8,432 nucleotides of DNA. It comes from an uncultured Ignavibacteriota bacterium (GTDB taxonomy: Bacteria; Bacteroidota; Ignavibacteria; UBA10030; UBA8401). The notes under the pieces are model-generated. The model did no database searches. It was given only the letters and a program-made list of their open reading frames with translations, and had not been told where the DNA came from. The translations under genes and the position numbers were made by a program. The DNA is taken from assembly GCA_903907305.1 (NCBI GenBank), contig CAIVNT010000645.1:1-8432 (forward strand). Reading direction: 5' to 3'. Positions 1 through 6,514 of the stretch are shown here, one piece after another; positions within the stretch are counted from its first letter, which is position 1, and each line of letters starts with the position of its first letter.

Positions 1-1244
1 GCTGAGAACAGATATTCCTTTAACGGGAAATTGAAATGAAGTCTGCGATGGATGTATAATGTTCCAACAATGATCCCTGCCCCTTGCAGTATCGTGCGGA
101 CGATCGCACCTCCGAAAAGTCCGTACGCGGGGATGATCATCGCATACGCAATAATGCTGACCACCGCCAACACTGCGCTGGTCGCCGCCACGAATGGCAT
201 TTTAGCATGCGCGGACAATAATGATGATCCTACGCTGGCAACAGCTGAGAATGGCGCCGCACCGCAAAATATTGCCAATAAGTATGAAGCGGGACGAAAA
301 TTTTCTCCGTAGATGAATGTGATGACAAATTCGCTGTTGAACGAAACTGCTGCCGCAGTAAAAAAAGCAGCCCAGGCAAAGATCTTTGTCAGGAATGTAT
401 AGGTCTGTTTTGCCCGCTCATCACCGAGCGAATACGCTTTTGAAAAATATGGAGTCAGTGCTGAAGAGAACATTTGGATCGGCTGCATGGCGAGCGTTGC
501 CAGGGTTATTGCCGCAGAGAAATATCCCACATCCGTCTTCGTCAACGAACGTTCAATGAAGAAGATCTCCATCCGCTGCCAAACGAATGCAGAGATGATC
601 GCTGCCACCCACACGGACAGAGCAAATGTAACGATCTGTTTCATCGGAAGTGTTTCCGTAGTTTCAATACTGACAGGGCGATGCTTCAACAATCCCGCGA
701 TGAGGATCACAGAATAGACCAATCCATTCATGATCAGTGCTGCAAAATAACTTTCAATCCCGGTGATAGGTCGCAACGAGAGAAAGACAATAGTCATAAC
801 TAGAGAAGACCAGATGATCGCACGAAAATGCAGAAGATTGAGCATCAATCCCTCCGCAATACTCTGCAGAAGCCATTGTAATGACAATGCAATGAACAGG
901 ATCGAACTGAGGAATAATCTGTTGGGGAAAAATATGAAAGAAGAGGCCAGCCCAAGAACCAAGAGGACCGCGGTAAAAACTGCGGTCGTTTTTTTGGTAA
1001 AGAGAATTCTTGAGAATGGAGCGGTGTGAGCGGCAAGAAAGCGAGAACATGTCTGCGGAAGACCCATGTTCCCAAACAACCATATTGTCTGGACGCCCCA
1101 GAGAAGATATTGTGCTCCGCCATATGCTTCCGCACCGAACGTGCGGGAAGCATAGGCGTTCACAAACAAGAGTGTCAGTGAAGAAAATAATCGAGCGAAG
1201 ATATTGTAACGCGTGCGTATAGCGAGCTGATTCTCGTTATTCAT
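1..1244 (-). CDS. Wzx-like polysaccharide/lipid flippase of the MOP superfamily, C-terminus cut by window edge
   Basis: Reading the minus strand from the ATG at 1244 gives 414 open codons to the window edge, with no stop. The protein is very hydrophobic, with about ten or more membrane segments visible (roughly residues 15-30, 87-106, 112-128, 143-158, 166-186, 206-222, 286-300, 322-345, 352-371 and 379-396). The RMEIFFIERSL...VGYFSAA stretch near residues 224-245 resembles the segment 'D/E-x-hydrophobic...vGyYsaA' common in O-antigen and capsule flippases and in MurJ-like proteins. Such proteins move undecaprenyl-linked sugars across the inner membrane; the substrate here cannot be told. The family is usually 420-500 residues, so only a modest C-terminal part is missing. 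An in-frame TGA lies just upstream of the start, so the ATG is the natural choice, but it has no clear Shine-Dalgarno sequence. The gene lies 40 nt downstream of the EF-G-like gene and may be cotranscribed with it. Confidence 0.85.
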   Translation of the reverse strand, partial: MNNENQLAIRTRYNIFARLFSSLTLLFVNAYASRTFGAEAYGGAQYLLWGVQTIWLFGNMGLPQTCSRFLAAHTAPFSRILFTKKTTAVFTAVLLVLGLASSFIFFPNRLFLSSILFIALSLQWLLQSIAEGLMLNLLHFRAIIWSSLVMTIVFLSLRPITGIESYFAALIMNGLVYSVILIAGLLKHRPVSIETTETLPMKQIVTFALSVWVAAIISAFVWQRMEIFFIERSLTKTDVGYFSAAITLATLAMQPIQMFSSALTPYFSKAYSLGDERAKQTYTFLTKIFAWAAFFTAAAVSFNSEFVITFIYGENFRPASYLLAIFCGAAPFSAVASVGSSLLSAHAKMPFVAATSAVLAVVSIIAYAMIIPAYGLFGGAIVRTILQGAGIIVGTLYIHRRLHFNFPLKEYLFS

Positions 1245-1284
1245 TCTTACACAGTTTGTGATGGAAACTGAATTGACAAATCAT

Positions 1285-3396
1285 CTATTCTTCCCCATGC
1301 TTGTTCTTCTCGAATTCCGCCATGATCTTTTCCGCTACTTCACGCGGGACCTCGTCATAATGCGAGAATTTCTGGCGGTGGATCCCTCGTCCTTGTGTAA
1401 TGGAACGAAGTGTGGTGGAATAATGATAGAGCTCTTTCAGCGGGAGGGATGCTTTAATGATCTGATGCGAACCGTCAGTATCCATTCCGATGATCTTGCC
1501 GCGGCGACTGGAGAGATCGCCCATCACGTCGCCCATATGATCATCAGGGACAGTCACTTCCACTTCATAGATTGGTTCCAGAAGGACAGGTTTTGCCTCT
1601 TTGAATCCTTTTCGAAAGGCCTGTGAACCGGCGATCCTGAAGGACATATCGTCAGAATCAACATCATGATAGGAACCATCGAACAACGTAACTTTGACAT
1701 CAATCACCCGATATCCGGCAATGATCCCCCGTTCGAGAGTATCGGTAACACCGCGTTCAACAGCAGGGATGAACTTTCCGGGAACAACTCCTCCGACAAC
1801 TGCATTCTCAAATTCAAATCCTTCACCCCGTTTTTTGGGTTCGATCTTTATATGCACATGGCCATATTGTCCACGGCCGCCTGATTGCTTCTTGTGTTTG
1901 AACTCTACATCCGGTGCCACTCCTCGAATCGTTTCTCTGAATGGAACACGCGGTTCACTCAGATCGACCTCAACACCGAATTTATCCTTCAGCCGGCGGA
2001 TGATGATCGCCAAATGCAGTTCTCCTTGTCCTGAAACGACCGTTTGATGGATCTCCGGATCGACCTTATAGACGAATGTCGGATCCTCTTCATGAAGCGT
2101 ATGGAGTCCGCTGCCGATCTTATCCTCTTCCCCTTTTGTTCTTGGAACAATTGCTTCAGTGATCACCGGTTCAGGGAACACGATGGGATGATAGATCACC
2201 GGAAATGTTTTAAGGCTCAGCGTATTGTTGGTATGAGTATCTTTCAATTTTACCACAGCACCAAGATCGCCGGCATGGAGCTTTTGAACCTCTTTACGCT
2301 CCCGTCCATTCATCACAAATACTTGACCAAGCCGTTCAGGTTTTCCGTTCGACTCATTCACCATATCCATACCGGGAGTAATGGCACCGGAATAGACTTT
2401 GAAAAACGACAGTTCGCCGACATGGGATTCTGAAACGGTCTTATAGACGAACAATGTTGCAGGACTCGTATCGTCGATCTTCACTTCGATTTCTTTGTTG
2501 GTATTGATATCCGTTGCGGTGACTGTTTGTATCTCGGAGGGTGTGGGACAATAACTGGAAATGAACTCAAGTAGATTCAATGAACCGACATTCGTTGTTG
2601 CGGAAACAGCAAACGTCGGATAGATCTTCCGTTCCATCAGCGCCTGATGGAGTCCTTTGCGGATCTCTTCATCGCTCAATGTTCCGTTCGCGAAGAATTT
2701 ATCCATCATCGCCTCGTCGGATTCAGCGATCTTCTCGATGAGTTCCTCGTGAAGCTGCAGCGTCTTCTCTTTCAGTTCCGTCGGCACTTCTTCTTCGGAA
2801 TATTTTCCATTCCCGTTCGGGACGAACCGGAGAAGTTTCATCTTGATCACATCGATGACCGCATTTGCTCCGGACCCTCCTTTGACGGGATAGGTGATGA
2901 TCGTTGCGTCACTGCTGCAGCGTTCTTTGATGGATGTAAAAACTTTATCGAAATCACAATTGTCGCCGTCGATCTTGTTCACCGCAAAAAGGGAGGGCAG
3001 TTTATATTCCTTTACATATTCCCAGACCAGTTCCGTACCGACCTCGACTCCTTCGAATGCGCGAACGAATGTCACGGCAGAATCGCATACGCGCAGTGCG
3101 GCCTTCACTTCTCCGGTGAAATCCGTATAACCGGGAGTATCGAGGATGTTGATCTTGATGTTGTTGACATCGGCGGTGAGGAGTGAAGCATTGATGGAGA
3201 TCTTACGTTCTACTTCGTCGGGATGATAATCTGATGTGGTATTTCCGTCTTCAACTCTTCCCTGACGGTTGGTGGTTCCGGTTGCGTAAAGCGCGGCTTC
3301 GGAGAACGACGTCTTTCCGGAGCCGCCGTGTCCAATAAGAGCAATGGTCCGAATCTGTTGGGAAGGATATTCCCGGTAGTTGTTTTGTTGGCTCAC
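1285..3396 (-). CDS. fusA2: EF-G-like translational GTPase (EF-G paralogue, FusA2 type)
   Basis: This is a 703-residue protein with all five EF-G domains. The GTPase domain has G1 GHGGSGKT (22-29), G3 DTPGY (86-90), G4 NKID (140-143) and a G5-like VSAT (264-267). Domain II covers about 300-400. Domain III contains GQGELHLAII (456-465). Domain IV has PFRETI (485-490), KKQSGGRGQYG (502-512) and SYHDVDS (575-581). Domain V begins near PIYEVEV (608-614). The G1 and G3 forms differ from housekeeping EF-G (GHVDHGKT-like and DTPGH): the catalytic His position is Tyr90, and the switch I RGIT is RKIS (64-67). These are hallmarks of the EF-G-like/EF-G-2 branch, which binds and hydrolyses GTP but whose role in the cell is poorly defined. 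The start is GTG (3394-3396), supported by an AAAGGAG ribosome binding site and by the usual N-terminal extent. It lies 90 nt after the DUF948 gene and 40 nt before the flippase. Confidence 0.95.
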   Translation of the reverse strand: MSQQNNYREYPSQQIRTIALIGHGGSGKTSFSEAALYATGTTNRQGRVEDGNTTSDYHPDEVERKISINASLLTADVNNIKINILDTPGYTDFTGEVKAALRVCDSAVTFVRAFEGVEVGTELVWEYVKEYKLPSLFAVNKIDGDNCDFDKVFTSIKERCSSDATIITYPVKGGSGANAVIDVIKMKLLRFVPNGNGKYSEEEVPTELKEKTLQLHEELIEKIAESDEAMMDKFFANGTLSDEEIRKGLHQALMERKIYPTFAVSATTNVGSLNLLEFISSYCPTPSEIQTVTATDINTNKEIEVKIDDTSPATLFVYKTVSESHVGELSFFKVYSGAITPGMDMVNESNGKPERLGQVFVMNGRERKEVQKLHAGDLGAVVKLKDTHTNNTLSLKTFPVIYHPIVFPEPVITEAIVPRTKGEEDKIGSGLHTLHEEDPTFVYKVDPEIHQTVVSGQGELHLAIIIRRLKDKFGVEVDLSEPRVPFRETIRGVAPDVEFKHKKQSGGRGQYGHVHIKIEPKKRGEGFEFENAVVGGVVPGKFIPAVERGVTDTLERGIIAGYRVIDVKVTLFDGSYHDVDSDDMSFRIAGSQAFRKGFKEAKPVLLEPIYEVEVTVPDDHMGDVMGDLSSRRGKIIGMDTDGSHQIIKASLPLKELYHYSTTLRSITQGRGIHRQKFSHYDEVPREVAEKIMAEFEKNKHGEE

Positions 3397-3486
3397 AATA
3401 AACTCCTTTACTCGTTTGCTGGTAATGAGGAGTCATCGCTAGCAGACGATGATAAGCGGGTATGTTCGGTTAGGTGGTTTGAGTTA
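3397..3486. other. 90-nt intergenic gap before the EF-G-like gene
   Basis: Apart from the ribosome binding site, I see no convincing promoter or terminator. A TATCAT hexamer occurs on the minus strand but lacks a matching -35 element. A short inverted repeat (TCATCG/CGATGA, 3433-3452) is too weak to call. The EF-G-like gene could be expressed by readthrough from the YtxH/DUF948 pair. Confidence 0.4.
3401..3409 (-). promoter_or_regulatory. Ribosome binding site of the EF-G-like gene
   Basis: The minus strand reads AAAGGAGTT, then four bases (TATT), then GTG. The AAAGGAG core is a near-perfect Shine-Dalgarno sequence at normal spacing. It supports GTG at 3396 as the start; no ATG lies nearby in frame. 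Confidence 0.8.
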
Positions 3487-3900
3487 TTATTCTTCCGCTG
3501 TTCGGGAAGACCTTCCTCCAACTGCACGATTGAAGAATGAAGTGAATCCTCTGATGACACCGCCGATGGTGTTCATCACTTCCATAATGGGAGATTCGAT
3601 CGCATCCTGTACGCGGCGTTCGAATGCGGCAACATTGTCCGCAACACTTTTCAATGTGTCGACGGAGCTTTTCAAGACGGCGATCTGTTCATCGAAGTTC
3701 TCCACGATATTGCGGATCTTCGATGTGATCGCTTCAAGATTGTCCAGAGTCGGCATTGCTTTCGTTGCGACCTGTTTCAGGTTTGAATCAACGGTCATCA
3801 GCAGATCGCGAAGTTTCACCAATACGACCATCGCATACACTGCAACACCGGAGAGCAGCAACAAAACGAGGATTTGAGCGATCGTTAAAAATGATTCCAC
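3487..3900 (-). CDS. DUF948-family membrane-anchored coiled-coil protein (YtxG-like)
   Basis: This 137-residue protein has one N-terminal membrane segment (about residues 6-28, IAQILVLLLLSGVAVYAMVV), then a long amphipathic helical region (about 30-105) and a Gly/Ser/Arg-rich tail. This architecture, and the pattern of a short membrane anchor followed by VDSNL..VATKAMPTLDNLE, match the DUF948 family, which includes Bacillus YtxG. The molecular function is unknown; such proteins are sometimes stress-induced and often sit beside ytxH, as here. The start is GTG at 3898-3900, preceded by GGGAG (minus strand, 3907-3911) at six bases' spacing, and the membrane anchor begins right after it. The YtxH gene ends 17 nt upstream, so the two are almost certainly cotranscribed. 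Confidence 0.85.
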   Translation of the reverse strand: MESFLTIAQILVLLLLSGVAVYAMVVLVKLRDLLMTVDSNLKQVATKAMPTLDNLEAITSKIRNIVENFDEQIAVLKSSVDTLKSVADNVAAFERRVQDAIESPIMEVMNTIGGVIRGFTSFFNRAVGGRSSRTAEE

Positions 3901-3917
3901 GGCGTACTCCCAGAAGA

Positions 3918-4250
3918 TTAATTTTTGTTCTTATCGGAACCTTTGCTCCGCACGTCGGTCAGGATCTTTTCGGCATCACCCAGCAGCGACTCGGCGCGCT
4001 TCTTTGCTTCGGTGATGAGTCCTTCGGATTTTTTCTTTCCTTCGTTGATGATGTCAACGGCTTTGGTCTTTGCTGCACTGACATATTCTTCAGCGCTGTC
4101 CATCGCTTCGCCGGTCTTGATCTTGATATCCGCGCGAAGTTCTTTCCCCGGCTTCGGTGCATAGAGTAACGCTACGATACCGCCGACTACTGCTCCGGCG
4201 AGGAATCCGATCAAAAATCCGGTTTTGGAATCTTCTTCGTTCTGTGCCAT
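3918..4250 (-). CDS. YtxH-domain protein
   Basis: This 110-residue protein opens with a short polar stretch, then a glycine-rich membrane segment (about residues 11-30) ending in LLYAPKPGKELR (28-39). That is the characteristic YtxH signature of a Gly-rich helix, then APxxGKELR. Residues 40-110 are Lys/Glu/Ala-rich and probably helical. YtxH proteins are small envelope-associated proteins of unknown mechanism; in Bacillus the relatives belong to the general stress ytxGHJ operon. The ATG at 4250 follows an AGAGG-type ribosome binding site at about five bases' spacing. It is the first gene after the terminator at 4316-4358, so it needs either its own promoter in the 65-nt leader or readthrough. 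I found no convincing promoter there. Confidence 0.88.
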   Translation of the reverse strand: MAQNEEDSKTGFLIGFLAGAVVGGIVALLYAPKPGKELRADIKIKTGEAMDSAEEYVSAAKTKAVDIINEGKKKSEGLITEAKKRAESLLGDAEKILTDVRSKGSDKNKN

Positions 4251-4315
4251 ATGTGCCTCTAATGACTGTTTTGATTGATGTGAAATACTGAATTCAAAGT
4301 GAAAAATAATTCAGG

Positions 4316-4358
4316 AAAAAGCAACACGCAGGGAACGGATTTTCTCCGCTCCCTGCGT
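4316..4358 (-). terminator. Strong rho-independent terminator after the COX24-type gene
   Basis: On the minus strand, ACGCAGGGAGCGGA and TCCGTTCCCTGCGT (4326-4358) form a 14-bp stem with one G-T wobble and a 5-nt GAAAA loop. After five bases (GTTGC) comes a run of five T (4316-4320). The stem is long and GC-rich and starts eight bases past the TAG stop of the COX24-type gene. The T run is short and slightly displaced from the stem, so termination may be partial. It probably ends the sppA-hup-TPR-COX24 transcript. Confidence 0.8.
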
Positions 4359-4365
4359 ATCGTGC

Positions 4366-4461
4366 CTAACGAAGTTTCTTCTTATGACGCTGCTTACGAA
4401 GACGTTTCTTACGTTTGTGGGTTGCCATTTTATGACGTTTGCGTTTTTTACCGCTTGGCAT
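4366..4461 (-). CDS. 31-aa AURKAIP1/COX24-type basic protein (mS38-like)
   Basis: From ATG at 4461 to TAG at 4366 there is a 31-residue reading frame starting MPSGKKRKRHKMATHKRKK. It is almost entirely Lys, Arg and His. The pattern GKKRKRHKMATHKRKKRLRK matches the AURKAIP1/COX24 domain. That domain occurs in mitochondria as ribosomal protein mS38 and as tiny stand-alone proteins in Bacteroidota and relatives. A ribosome-associated role is therefore likely, though inferred from the family. The start is certain: an ideal AAAGGAGG sequence lies five bases upstream, and the family begins with the same MPSGKKRKRHK. It is 18 nt downstream of the TPR gene and is followed at once by a terminator, making it the last gene of its unit. 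It is short enough to be missed by many gene callers. Confidence 0.9.
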   Translation of the reverse strand: MPSGKKRKRHKMATHKRKKRLRKQRHKKKLR

Positions 4462-4466
4462 ACCAA

Positions 4467-4474
4467 CCTCCTTT
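4467..4474 (-). promoter_or_regulatory. Ideal ribosome binding site of the COX24-type gene
   Basis: The minus strand reads AAAGGAGG, then TTGGT, then ATG. This is a full anti-Shine-Dalgarno match at five bases' spacing, the best in the window. It suggests high translation, as expected for a ribosomal-type peptide. Confidence 0.85.
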
Positions 4475-4479
4475 CGTGG

Positions 4480-5193
4480 TTAATGTTGTTGAAGGATTTG
4501 TTGGGCTCGCAGCCCAGCCGTTGATTGTGGATCAATTTCGACACATTTCTTCAGCCACTTCTTCGCCTCGTCCATATTCTGACTGCTCAATTGGATGATA
4601 CCAAGATTGAACATCGCCATCTGATGTTTGGGCTGAAGCGTAATGACCGATTCGATTTCTTTTACCGCCTGCTGATTGTTCCCCACCTCAAAGTAGCATA
4701 TACCCAGGTCCACGCGGGCATCCATGTTCTTCGGGTCGAGCGCAATATATTTTTTGTAGGATTCAATCGCTCTGGGATAGAATTTTGCATCATGCAAAGC
4801 GTTGGCAAACTGAAGGTTCAGATCCGTATTATTGGGATCTGATACTAATTCTTTTTCGAGTTCTGATATCTTGGTCACCACCGACGGATCGGTCACCGCG
4901 GCATGTTCATCCTGCTGAGGCACATTCTGCTGCACAGATCCGGATGGAAGCTGCATCAATTGAAGGATGATGACAACAGCACAAAACAATCCGAACGCGA
5001 TCAACAGTGAACGCAGCCAGAGTGGCTGTCCCGATGATTTTAGTTTGGAGTGTTTTGTCTCAGCCGAAGGTTTCGCTGCAACAACTGATTCCGTCTTCAG
5101 CGGTGTTCCGCAGGCAGAGCAGAAAGAAGCAGATGACGGGTTGACAATACCGCATGATGAACAGGTGTTCGTATTCTTCTCGTTTGTAGTCAG
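4480..5193 (-). CDS. Zinc-ribbon, single-pass membrane, TPR protein with probable CTG start
   Basis: The frame is open from just after the HU stop codons and encodes 237 residues if it starts at CTG 5193. An N-terminal zinc ribbon has two CxxC pairs (C11/C14 and C25/C28) in the usual 'CxxCG...FCxxCGTPL' form. A polar linker follows, then one membrane segment (about 59-81). Three tetratricopeptide repeats occupy about 124-223, each with the A/G-x-x-x-hydrophobic spacing and ending near DP or QP. Such proteins act as membrane-tethered scaffolds; no partner can be named. The first ATG, GTG or TTG in frame is TTG at 5004 (residue 64), which would remove the ribbon and cut into the membrane segment. 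CTG at 5193 is the only NTG codon upstream of the ribbon, and GGGG lies seven bases before it. The gene is probably translated by coupling to hup. It ends 18 nt before the COX24-type gene. Confidence 0.8.
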   Translation of the reverse strand: MTTNEKNTNTCSSCGIVNPSSASFCSACGTPLKTESVVAAKPSAETKHSKLKSSGQPLWLRSLLIAFGLFCAVVIILQLMQLPSGSVQQNVPQQDEHAAVTDPSVVTKISELEKELVSDPNNTDLNLQFANALHDAKFYPRAIESYKKYIALDPKNMDARVDLGICYFEVGNNQQAVKEIESVITLQPKHQMAMFNLGIIQLSSQNMDEAKKWLKKCVEIDPQSTAGLRAQQILQQH

Positions 5194-5196
5194 TTA

Positions 5197-5493
5197 TTAC
5201 CCCAGTGTTTTCATAAGATTTTCATTCACAACAGTTTTTAATTCTTTTGATACTTTGAAGATCGGAACGTAATGATCCTGCACCGGCACCTGTTCTCCGG
5301 TCCGGGGATTTCTTGCCATTCTTCCCTTCCTCTTTTTCACTTTAAAACTGCCGAATCCGCGGATCTCGATATTCCTTCCATCCCGCAAAGACGCGATCAC
5401 TGTCTGAATGAATCCATCGACAACAGCTTCCGTCTCGACCTTGGTAAGCCCGGTTCCTGAAGCAATGACATCGACGATATCTGCTTTTGTCAC
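5197..5493 (-). CDS. HU/IHF-family DNA-binding protein
   Basis: This 98-residue protein covers the whole HU/IHF fold. An N-terminal helical dimerisation part (MTKADIVDVIA..TGLTKVE) precedes the beta-sheet core IEIRGFGSF (42-50) and the DNA-bending arm with the intercalating proline in RNPRTG (61-66). Length and motifs are those of the family. The VKKRKGRMARNPRTGE arm is closer to IHF-type proteins than to classic HU, but in this group such genes are usually single homodimeric nucleoid proteins. Its role is DNA bending and compaction. The start is GTG (5491-5493), with GAGGAG seven bases upstream. The sppA stop overlaps that ribosome binding site, so translation is probably coupled. It ends with tandem TAA codons (5199-5194), directly followed by the TPR gene in the same frame. 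Confidence 0.95.
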   Translation of the reverse strand: MTKADIVDVIASGTGLTKVETEAVVDGFIQTVIASLRDGRNIEIRGFGSFKVKKRKGRMARNPRTGEQVPVQDHYVPIFKVSKELKTVVNENLMKTLG

Positions 5494-5500
5494 GGCGGAT

Positions 5501-5506
5501 CTCCTC
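5501..5506 (-). promoter_or_regulatory. Ribosome binding site of the HU-like gene
   Basis: The minus strand reads GAGGAG, seven bases (ATCCGCC), then GTG. The first G of the motif is also the last base of the sppA TAG stop. This fixes the GTG start and suggests translational coupling with sppA. Confidence 0.75.
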
Positions 5507-6408
5507 TATTGTGGAAGATTGTACCGATACTGTACGATCGGCTGGTTGAGCAATTCGTTCTTCATCTGATTCAAACCGGAACGAACCTCACCAAAGACCA
5601 AATCGGAGAATCGTTCGCGTTTCCGTTCCTTGATCACTCTCGGAGTTCCATAGATCTCCCCCATCTGAGCAGCGATCTTGATGGCATCCTGATATGTCCC
5701 AAGCGTGTCGATCAATTTCAGTTCATACGCTTTCCGTCCTGTATACACACGGCCATCCGCATATTTTTTCACTAACGATTTATCGAGCTTCCGTTCCGTT
5801 GCGACCGTCGTCACGAATTGATCGTAAATATCATCGATCATTTCCTGAAAATATTTTTTGTCCTCCGCCGTTGAGGTACGAAACGGTGAACCGGCATCTT
5901 TCATTTGACCGCTTTTGATCGTTGTTGATGTTACACCAATCTTATCCAACAATTGATTCACATGCATGAACTGAGAAATTACCCCAATGCTGCCGGTGAT
6001 CGAACCGGGATTCGCAACGATCCGGCTTGCACCGACGGCAATGTAATATCCGCCGCTTGCTGCTACTGAACCCATCGAAACAACGATTGGTTTGCCGTAT
6101 TCGCGGGTCTTCTTCACTTCCTGATAGATTTCCTGACTTGCTGAAACTCCGCCGCCAGGAGATTCGATGCGAAGCACAATTGCACGAACAGCCGTGTTTT
6201 CACGATACTGTTTGATCTGCTGAACAATGTGCTGTGAAGAAACGATTTCCTCGTTCAATTCCACAATTGCGATCGTACCGGCATTCCCTTTGGAAACATC
6301 TTCCGTTTCTTCAACACTGAATAGCGAAATAAACGCCATTACAACGAAAAAAAAGAACAATGCCAAAACGGAGAATATTCCGATCAGCCATTTAGCCGTT
6401 TTACTCAT
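5506..6408 (-). CDS. sppA: Signal peptide peptidase SppA, short (single-domain) form, family S49
   Basis: This 300-residue protein has an N-terminal membrane anchor (about residues 7-30) followed by one S49 peptidase domain. The oxyanion-type ESPGG stretch is at 82-86. The catalytic serine is Ser118 in MGSVAASGGYY (112-122). The general-base lysine is most likely Lys170 in SGQMKDAGSPFR (166-177); the 52-residue Ser-Lys spacing equals that of the Bacillus SppA Ser147/Lys199 pair. It therefore has an intact Ser-Lys dyad. The enzyme degrades signal peptides and other membrane-embedded fragments after secretion. It is the short Bacillus/archaeal type, not the duplicated E. coli type. The ATG at 6408 lies about 38 nt past a predicted start site from a consensus promoter; no strong ribosome binding site is visible. 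The HU gene starts 12 nt after its stop. Confidence 0.95.
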   Translation of the reverse strand: MSKTAKWLIGIFSVLALFFFFVVMAFISLFSVEETEDVSKGNAGTIAIVELNEEIVSSQHIVQQIKQYRENTAVRAIVLRIESPGGGVSASQEIYQEVKKTREYGKPIVVSMGSVAASGGYYIAVGASRIVANPGSITGSIGVISQFMHVNQLLDKIGVTSTTIKSGQMKDAGSPFRTSTAEDKKYFQEMIDDIYDQFVTTVATERKLDKSLVKKYADGRVYTGRKAYELKLIDTLGTYQDAIKIAAQMGEIYGTPRVIKERKRERFSDLVFGEVRSGLNQMKNELLNQPIVQYRYNLPQ

Positions 6409-6452
6409 AATTTTTCTGAAAGAAATCTTTGTAACTCGTTGATACTTATAGG

Positions 6453-6481
6453 ATTATATGGAATTATCGCATAAATGTCAA
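6453..6481 (-). promoter_or_regulatory. Perfect sigma-70-type promoter for sppA
   Basis: On the minus strand, TTGACA (6476-6481) is followed by exactly 17 bases and TATAAT (6453-6458). Both hexamers and the spacer match the consensus fully. Transcription would start near 6446, leaving a leader of about 38 nt before the sppA ATG. It probably drives the sppA-hup-TPR-COX24 unit. Confidence 0.85.
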
Positions 6482-6514
6482 TGCGTAATTTTTATCCCGA
6501 AATTTAAAAAATCC

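Noticed and set aside
754..1153. Two minus-strand frames of about 100 codons starting at 1083 and 1153
   Set aside because: They overlap the continuous flippase frame in other phases and share none of its membrane-protein character over their length.
1252..1270. Inverted repeat CAGTTT/AAACTG with a 7-nt loop between the EF-G-like gene and the flippase
   Set aside because: The stem is short and AT-rich with no T run, too weak for a terminator or a clear operator.
1273..1278. TTGACA on the plus strand at the end of the EF-G-like gene
   Set aside because: No -10 element at proper spacing and no plus-strand gene downstream.
2647..3186. A 179-codon open frame on the plus strand
   Set aside because: It lies fully antisense to the EF-G-like gene, whose motifs are intact, and its own sequence shows no known domain. 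It is a shadow of the real frame.
3433..3452. Inverted repeat TCATCG/CGATGA with an 8-nt loop before the EF-G-like gene
   Set aside because: Only six base pairs and no T run; could be chance.
4299..4598. Plus-strand 99-codon and minus-strand 77-codon frames over the COX24 region
   Set aside because: They run across the terminator hairpin and the well-supported 31-aa gene with its ideal ribosome binding site.
4480..5004. TTG at 5004 as the start of the TPR gene
   Set aside because: It would remove the zinc ribbon encoded without interruption upstream and start inside the membrane segment, and no ribosome binding site precedes it.
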